Shown here: piece after piece, positions 58,191 to 64,000 of the stretch
Position numbering within the stretch: position 1 is the first letter of the stretch
Layout: the number at the start of each line of letters is the position of its first letter
Origin: Sclerurus mexicanus
Taxonomy: Eukaryota; Chordata; Aves; Passeriformes; Furnariidae
Length of the DNA: 64,000 bases
Assembly: GCA_013396755.1 (NCBI GenBank)
Contig: VWZF01003842.1
Location: 680,711-744,710, forward strand
Reading direction: 5' to 3'
Notes under the pieces: model-generated
What the model saw: only the letters and a program-made list of their open reading frames with translations
The model's database searches: none
What the model was told of the DNA's origin: nothing
Translations under genes and position numbers: made by a program

Positions 58191-60555
58191 CTGTAAGAAG
58201 GAGAAAAACTCATTCACAATTACATAAAATTGACAGTAGGCAACTGATTATCAACCAATGTAATTTTACACCGAACATTAAGCAGTGTAACTACTGAGCA
58301 AACTGATTAAAGTTAAAAATGGCAATCTATTTGACTTAAGTTTTTTAAGTCAGTTCCACAGAAATTACACAAAGTACAATGCCTAACAAAGCCCAAGTCA
58401 GATAAACAACATCCCATCAGCCTCAAGTGATGACCTCTGTGTGTTTTTTGGCACTGTTCTCATAGGAAACATTTTTGCTCAGTTGTTTGCCGGCACTTAC
58501 ATCTCATGTACCTGACACTTTTTGGTGTTACCACTAACTATATGGACCTGAACCTGAAATGTAACTAGGCCTCAGCTGTAAAAAGAGCTGACCGATACCC
58601 AGAACTGAGACTCTGTTTTATGTCAGGTAACACCATTAGGGAATAAAACATGTTATTTATTTTACAACAGACTCACCTGTCGGCATATTACCAAGATTAC
58701 CTGCACAGTACTCAGACTAAAAAGGGAGGGCATTTCAAACACAGAGCAACTAACACTCCTCTCATCAGGGAAATTCCCAAGCTTCCAAAGTTGCCATGTG
58801 TTCCGGTGCTAGTTAACACCTTGTGTTTATAGCTGACCCAGAAGTAACAGCGTAGCAAAAGCAACAGATTAATTTTAATGGACTTTCATATCACTTACAG
58901 ACACTTGTAGATATGTAATTTAATAAAAACCCAACAAACTCATGACCTAATGCACTGAAGTTACTGCTCTTCTGATCGCCACAACTTGTATTTGGGAAAC
59001 AGTGGATCCATCTGGAGTATCAGAGCTGTGGTCAGATTCTCTTCTTCAAGACCTTAGCACACGAGACACTACACACGAGAGAAGTGCTGTGTTTCTATTT
59101 TATCCTGTTTGCCATTAATGCTACGTGATGATTTTCATATTCACTTTTTAATGTCTCAGGTGAAAAAAAAAGCTTCTTTCAATCTAACTGAATATATTTA
59201 AAAGGACAGATTACAAACCCCAATACTCTAGGCTGATGTAGTGGATAGAAGAAGTAGTTCAATTATTTCCAACCCAAAACAACAGGGAATGCTTCACATA
59301 CCTGGCTTATTGTAGGGAGCTTAGTTAGAAGCATCTGAAACACCGGTGGTGGAAGAGTCTGCTGTAGAACTTGTAGTAGCTGCTGGGGCTGTCCACACAC
59401 AGCAATGGCATTGGTCAAGTGATCAACACCTTTTTCATATTCACCTGTGTGACAAATTACAATGTTCTGAAATCAACCTTCTTCCACACTGCAACACATT
59501 TACATAAAACATCCACCAACAGCAGATTAAATTGTTGTGAATCAATCCACATTTATCCTTTCTCTTTCTTTGCTGCATCTTCTGAACACAAAAGGTTACA
59601 AAAATGGAAATTGACTCCCCCAACTATCTTGGTATATAAAAATCATCTTCTAGCAAACGTAAAGAAAAATTATTTTACAACTTGCTTTTTGGAAAAGAAA
59701 AAATGCTATTACCTTGAGCTAGTAGTTCCTCACCAAGCTGAATCTCCTCAAGGAAAAACTTCTGAACCGCATCAGCATCTTTCAGATCAGGCAACTATAA
59801 CACACAGAATAAAAGTTAAGTTTTGCCTTAAACATCAGTTAATAAACAAGTTAGCAGAAAACACTCTCAGTGAAATCAAACATGCACACAACCACACTGT
59901 TACACTGACCAAAAAAAAAAGCGTCAACAGTAAGTTAAACGTACGCAGAATGTTTTTGAAAATCAGACTCAGGTCTCACATCATTGCATCACAAATCTGT
60001 AGAGAGGATACTGAAGGACCTCTACTAAGTTTATTATTAAGTACACAATTTTGTAGCAAATACAAATTATAAGGTGTGTTATGTTTATAACAACTATATT
60101 TCTTACAATTGTTTAAGAGAAATTTTATCTTTTCTTCCTGGATCCATTAGTGATAAGGAAAGGGAAATCAAATACTTATGGCAAAAAAACCGTATCAAGT
60201 TCAGTTATATTCCCATCAATTATTTTCAGCCTGAAAAGTCCTTGTGCATACTACAAGAATGAAAACACCATAAAATCACACAGTGAATGTTGTACTTTGT
60301 AGTACAATTCCTTCACCTGACACAAAAAAGGAACAACTGTATAGTTACTTGTGAGCATTAAAAAAACTAAAGACTGAATATTTGCAGAAGTGTTCCTAAT
60401 GCCGAAATCAAAAAAATCCAGCTGTAATGCTGGATTTAAATACATCTTAAAAATAATACAAATGAAACACCTTTCAAAATAGCATTGCATTACTGAACAC
60501 ATTATTACCTTGGAAAGCCCTGCTCTCTCTTTGGCAAGCTTCTGTTTCTTCCTTC
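58146..60555 (-). CDS. TOMM20: TOMM20, mitochondrial import receptor subunit TOM20 homolog (coding exons 2-5; 5' end outside window)
   Basis: TOM20 is the outer-membrane receptor that binds amphipathic presequences of mitochondrial precursor proteins and hands them to TOM22/TOM40. The coding sequence joins 60555..60509, 59794..59713, 59444..59302 and 58190..58146. Every junction has AG acceptors and GT donors, and the reading frame is kept throughout. The joined frame gives residues 41 to 145 of the usual 145-residue protein: the basic linker (RRKKQKLAKERAGLSK), the TPR-like cytosolic receptor domain (LPDLKDADAVQKFF, then LEEIQLGEELLAQGEYEKG), the Gln-rich segment (CGQPQQLLQVLQQTLPPP) and the acidic C-terminus ending EDDVE. 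Compared with the human protein as I remember it, I see only E64D and S138C. Exon 1, with the start codon and N-terminal membrane anchor (residues 1-40), is not found up to base 64,000. Intact frame and splice sites argue against a processed pseudogene. Confidence 0.97.
58191..59301 (-). other. TOMM20 intron 4 (1,111 nt)
   Basis: This intron is bounded by donor gtatgtgaag at its 5' end and cttcttacag at its 3' end on the minus strand. The content is AT-rich. I see no snoRNA boxes, repeats or nested coding sequence I can support. Confidence 0.9.
59302..59444 (-). CDS. TOMM20: TOMM20 coding exon 4 (143 nt)
   Basis: This exon encodes the rest of Gly84 and residues 85-131 (EYEKGVDHLTNAIAVCGQPQ, then QLLQVLQQTLPPPVFQ, then MLLTKLPTISQ). 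It covers the helices forming the hydrophobic presequence-binding groove and the glutamine-rich segment. The acceptor is tgtcacag and the donor CCAG|gtatgtgaag. I see no residue change from the human protein as I remember it. Confidence 0.98.
59445..59712 (-). other. TOMM20 intron 3 (268 nt)
   Basis: This is a short intron with donor gtaatagc and acceptor tgtcacag on the minus strand. A plus-strand open frame (59419-60072) crosses this intron and exons 4 and 3 antisense to TOMM20. It is a shadow frame. Confidence 0.9.
59713..59794 (-). CDS. TOMM20: TOMM20 coding exon 3 (82 nt)
   Basis: This exon encodes residues 57-83 (LPDLKDADAVQKFF followed by LEEIQLGEELLAQ) and the first base of Gly84. 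That is the first helices of the TPR-like receptor domain. The acceptor reads gtgttatag and the donor CAAG|gtaatagc. Asp at position 64 replaces the Glu I recall in human, a conservative change. Confidence 0.97.
59795..60508 (-). other. TOMM20 intron 2 (714 nt)
   Basis: Donor gtaataatg and acceptor gtgttatag bound this intron. The sequence is AT-rich. It contains a perfect inverted repeat at 60414-60437 (AAATCCAGC, a 6-base loop, GCTGGATTT). No host RNA gene is recognisable. Confidence 0.9.
60509..60555 (-). CDS. TOMM20: TOMM20 coding exon 2 (47 nt)
   Basis: This exon encodes the end of Arg41 and residues 42-56 (RKKQKLAKERAGLSK), the basic linker between the membrane anchor and the receptor domain. 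The upstream acceptor on the minus strand reads ttcttacag and the donor reads AAG|gtaataatg. The exon starts with the last two bases of a split Arg codon, so exon 1 must end one base into a codon. The exon ends on a codon boundary. It is short but unambiguous because the protein match continues into the next exon. Confidence 0.96.
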
Positions 60556-61498
60556 CTGTAAGAATAAAAACATCTTACATTTTTAATTTGCAATTAAAAA
60601 GCCCTTCAGATTACAGTCTGAAACCATGAAAAAATCAAAGTTATTTTCAGAATAAGAAACTGCTAATGTATTCCAAATACTGAAGACTGAACACAAGTCT
60701 GCAGCCCACTCTCTGCGACAGAACATCATCTAGAGGTCTAATGAGGGCTGGCAGTCGCACACCAACCCAAAATGGCAACTCTTCTCCTGTAGCTACGGCA
60801 AACACCAGCCGTGCAGGGCCTGCACCACAGCACACCAGAAGCAAAGAGAGTTAGTCACACAGGATTCTCTACAGGATTTCTAACGAAGTGCCACAGAAGA
60901 GCTGTCTAAAAGCCAAGGCTATCTAGTTTTGAACTATATAATGCACCACCAACAGGAACTTCAGCAGGTCACAGTAGGTACACACAGAGTGCACCTCCCC
61001 AGCTGCTTTATAGCAAAGGCTTGGCAACCAGGTAATAGGTGGCAGTACCTCAACACCACACAGCAGGAGCAATACTAAAGGATACATTTCTGAAACCTGA
61101 GGAAAGCAAACATCCAGAGATGGAACAAACAGGGGCAGATTTAACTGCTCAGGCAAAAATGTTGGTCTGCTACATAAAGTTGTACCACTCCAGCAAAACT
61201 AGCATGATTAAAATGATTGTTAGATAAATGTAATTAAAGTTGTTTTTAAAGCAACTAGGCAGATATAAAGATATTTTTGTAGTAGCAGCTATTCATACAA
61301 GAAAGAATATTTATACTAATACTTGTAATTTCCTTAGAATAATGATTTTTCTAAATGTTCAGCTCATCAACTGAAATAGTTACACCAATAAAACTCCTAA
61401 ATACAGCCTGTGGCTAAACTGTCCTCTCACTATTTGTACTCAGTGTCTGCTCAGAGGACATCTGTATTGACAAAGAACAAGTGTCACACAGACCTTAA

Positions 61499-61514
61499 TT
61501 TTTTTTTTTTTTTG
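61499..61514 (+). repeat. Poly(T) run (T16) in TOMM20 intron 1
   Basis: This is an uninterrupted T run on the plus strand, which is poly(A) in the TOMM20 transcript. No recognisable retroposon body adjoins it. Confidence 0.85.
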
Positions 61515-62581
61515 AGATAAATTTACAAGCTGGAAATACTTCTAAATATGACTAGCAGTTTAAAATGGTAATTAAAAATGTTCAATCGTCCACATGGTGA
61601 AGACATTCAGGGACCCTATTTTCCAGTAGGGCGATAACAAAATATATTTGTGGAAAAGATCAAGTGTTCTTTATATAAAGGGAGCTCACATTCTAACTAC
61701 GCAGATGACCCTTTCTACCTTTTAAACACCTCAACAACCCTTAGCACCTGGATTTCTACAGCTTATTGACCTGTGTACTTGATTTTACAACGTTATATAC
61801 AGAAAAATGTGTTGTATAGAACAATAGCATACTACAATTTTATCATTATGGTTATTTCTGTTATTAAAAGAATTTCTCTTGAAAATTAGGGCCTTCAACA
61901 AGCTCACTCCAACTTTTCTGCAGCATTAATTTGCACAAAACTTTAAACTACACTACTACATAAACAAGTTTTGCTAATACATAAAATCTTAAATATTAAA
62001 TTTAAAAAGAAAAGCAGTATTTTAAATGTTTCATTATCCAAAGAGGTCAAGTTGCAACTATAGTGCAATCAGCAAAAACACCAAAACAAAGTACAAAGAG
62101 TAACAGATTAATATTTGTACATCATTTTCAGGAAAAAACTGTGTTTTCTTGGTGTAACTACATCATCTTCTAAAATATTATAAAAGGTATCATTCACCAG
62201 GTTAAGCATTCAGAGATTAAAAAAATACAAGACATGGCAGGTAACTGCAACTATTTAGTAAAAGCTTTTGACCACTGATCACACACACTTGAAATCATAT
62301 ACTTTAACCTGAAAGTAGTAGAGGAATATGAAGAATCACCAAGATTTAAAAACTGAACACTGATCTATGGAACCTTTCAAGTGCAACTTTCTCAATACTT
62401 TTTTACAGGTCTCTTTGAAAGTCCACTAGCTAAAGCAATTACAAAACCCAAATACCTCTGAAGGATATTTATGGATTTTTTCCCATACTGGTTGCTAACA
62501 TTAATTTCAAAATATCTTTGTAACGAACAGCCAGAAGTTACATTTGTAATACCACAAACAAAGAGCAAATGACTTTGAGCA

Positions 62582-62606
62582 GGGGCAGGGGGGAGGGAGG
62601 GGGGGG
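62582..62606 (+). repeat. G-rich tract, G-quadruplex candidate
   Basis: The plus strand has successive G runs of 4, 6, 3 and 8, separated by CA, A and A. This satisfies the four-run G-quadruplex pattern. It lies on the template strand of TOMM20 intron 1, so the RNA would be C-rich. Confidence 0.75.
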
Positions 62607-64000
62607 CCTAAAAACCTCTCCAAGTTTGTTTTCCCTCAGGGACCTCCAAGAAAATGCAGATATTCCCTCTTTTCTAAAGAGATAATCACATTTTAAAAAG
62701 GGGAAGGGCAAAGTTTCATAGAATCTTTATTAACACAGAAATGCAGTGTATCCACCCAAAACTCAAAGCTGGGCTGCAGCTCTCAAACTGCACATGACTT
62801 GCAGGTCCTCCAGGCCCAGCCCTCAGACATGGGCTGAGTTTCCAGTATGAACCAATGGACAACCTGTCCTGCTGGCATGGGTTGCAAAAATCCCAGAGTA
62901 GCCCCAGCAGCTTCCCAACCAGTCTCACAAAGGAGCAGGAAGCTAAGCAGCTTCAGATGTTTATAGCTTTGCTATCTTTTGGTTCAAGACTGAATATGGG
63001 CATGTCCCCAAACTAGCAACACCAAAACATAAAAAAAAAATCCAACTAAAAACCCCAACCAAGAAATCTGCTATATAAAATTAAAACATCTGGACAACCA
63101 AAGTCAAGTAGTTCCCCAAGCCTCCCAGAAACTTCCAGGAAATTGAGTTTTTCCCCCGAAGCCTGAATTTGGTCACTGCATTTTTATGCTGGGCCTTTTC
63201 AGTGTAAACTTTGGCTCTAAAGCAGTCCAAAGAGATGTACAATGTAACTGGGAGACCAAAACAAAATACTGGTTCTTCATTTCTCAGCATGTGCTTGACC
63301 AAATATGACAGGCAATCCACTGACTTGTCAGATCTCCTGTCCTTCCCAAATTCTGCTGACATCACATCACCAGAGGCTGAAAAATGATCTTATGCTAAGA
63401 AGGTTAATGGAAAATGTACTGTAAAGTTGGTTTCTACAAGTTTTCCATCACATACCCCCACTACGGCCCAACAGAGCATCTTCAAACAAAGAACTGCAAG
63501 TGGCTGCTGCACTGAACCTTTTTTGGTCAAGTATCTTACAGCCCAAGCCTTACGGTCTTCCCAACAGTAGAAATGCTGATCACTGGCACCACTGCTGAAG
63601 CATCCATACTAAAGAATCTGTTACACTACTAAAAAATAAATAAAACTAAGTTCCTTAATATTAACTAAAGGCTTATAACTAAAAGGAGGCCAGTGCATCA
63701 TGTGCAAGGATCTAAATCATACAATGATGCCCTCCAAATGACAGCTGCCACCCCCTACCAAACCACAATGGATTTGTTTTCGACTTTAAACCCCATGTCA
63801 ATTTTAAGGTTTATTCAAAACATGACTGGATAGAGACTCACCTAATGAAAACCTGGAACATAAAAACAATCTTTGCTGCTTCTGCAAGAATCTTACATAA
63901 TTTGGTATTTTTCCTACCATGTGTTTAGCATCACAGAAACACCCCATGGCTGATTATACTGCCAAAAATCGAGTTTGCTTGAGCAAGACAAGCACATACC

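Larger units (their letters stand above)
60556..64000 (-). other. TOMM20 intron 1, partial (at least 3.4 kb)
   Basis: This is the sequence upstream of exon 2 up to the window edge. A search by eye for the exon 1 peptide (MVGRNSAIAAG) and for a GC-rich promoter finds neither, so exon 1 lies beyond the window. The intron is AT-rich with a T16 run at 61499-61514, a G-rich run at 62582-62606 and a locally GC-richer patch at about 60690-60850. In human, a box H/ACA snoRNA (SNORA14B) is hosted in this gene near the 5' end. I cannot identify it here with confidence. Confidence 0.8.

Noticed and set aside
59419..60072. Plus-strand open frame of 217 codons
   Set aside because: It runs antisense across TOMM20 exons 4 and 3 and the introns around them, so it is a shadow of AT-rich intron and exon sequence.
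62716..62930. Minus-strand GC-richer stretch ending in AATAAAGATTCTATGAAA
   Set aside because: The ATTCTATG string recalls a CR1 3' end and the AATAAA a poly(A) site, but the upstream sequence does not follow CR1 and no exon is supported.
1..64000. CRISPR arrays, operons, prokaryotic or phage genes, tRNA or rRNA genes
   Set aside because: Looked for and not seen. The spliced TOMM20 gene and CR1 remnants identify vertebrate nuclear DNA.

Overview
This is a vertebrate nuclear genomic window, most probably from a bird or another sauropsid. The coding content is intron-split with canonical GT/AG sites, and all of it belongs to one recognisable gene, TOMM20, on the minus strand at the right-hand end. 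The sauropsid guess rests on two decayed CR1-type LINE fragments and on the moderate repeat density. It is inference, not proof. The TOMM20 protein itself is so conserved that it cannot fix the species.

Layout. Bases 1 to about 55,200 form a long non-coding interval in which I find no protein-coding gene I can defend. It holds ordinary unique sequence, short simple repeats and polypyrimidine tracts, a few ancient transposon fragments (two CR1 3' ends and one SINE/L2-type tail), and a CpG-rich block at about 46.1-47.4 kb. Several AT-rich, homeodomain-site-rich stretches look like conserved regulatory elements, and there are some striking inverted repeats. From about 55,250 to the right edge lies TOMM20: probable 3' UTR with proximal and distal poly(A) signals, then coding exons 5, 4, 3 and 2 in genomic order, then more than 3.4 kb of intron 1. 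Exon 1 (start codon, membrane anchor and promoter) is beyond base 64,000.

How it works together. TOMM20 encodes the presequence receptor of the mitochondrial outer-membrane translocase. From memory of human synteny, TOMM20 lies next to a long gene-poor interval towards IRF2BP2, with RBM34 and ARID4B on the other side. The gene-free 55 kb is consistent with that interval, but nothing in the window names the neighbours. The best leads for new biology are non-coding: a 57-nt near-perfect hairpin at 39,548, a 23-bp palindrome at 6,346, a hairpin in a homeodomain-rich block at 10,266, a paired K50-homeodomain site at 7,742, the CpG block at 46-47 kb, and two exon-like segments on the minus strand near 43 kb. 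I found no sign of a prokaryotic system, a CRISPR array, a virus or a toxin locus.
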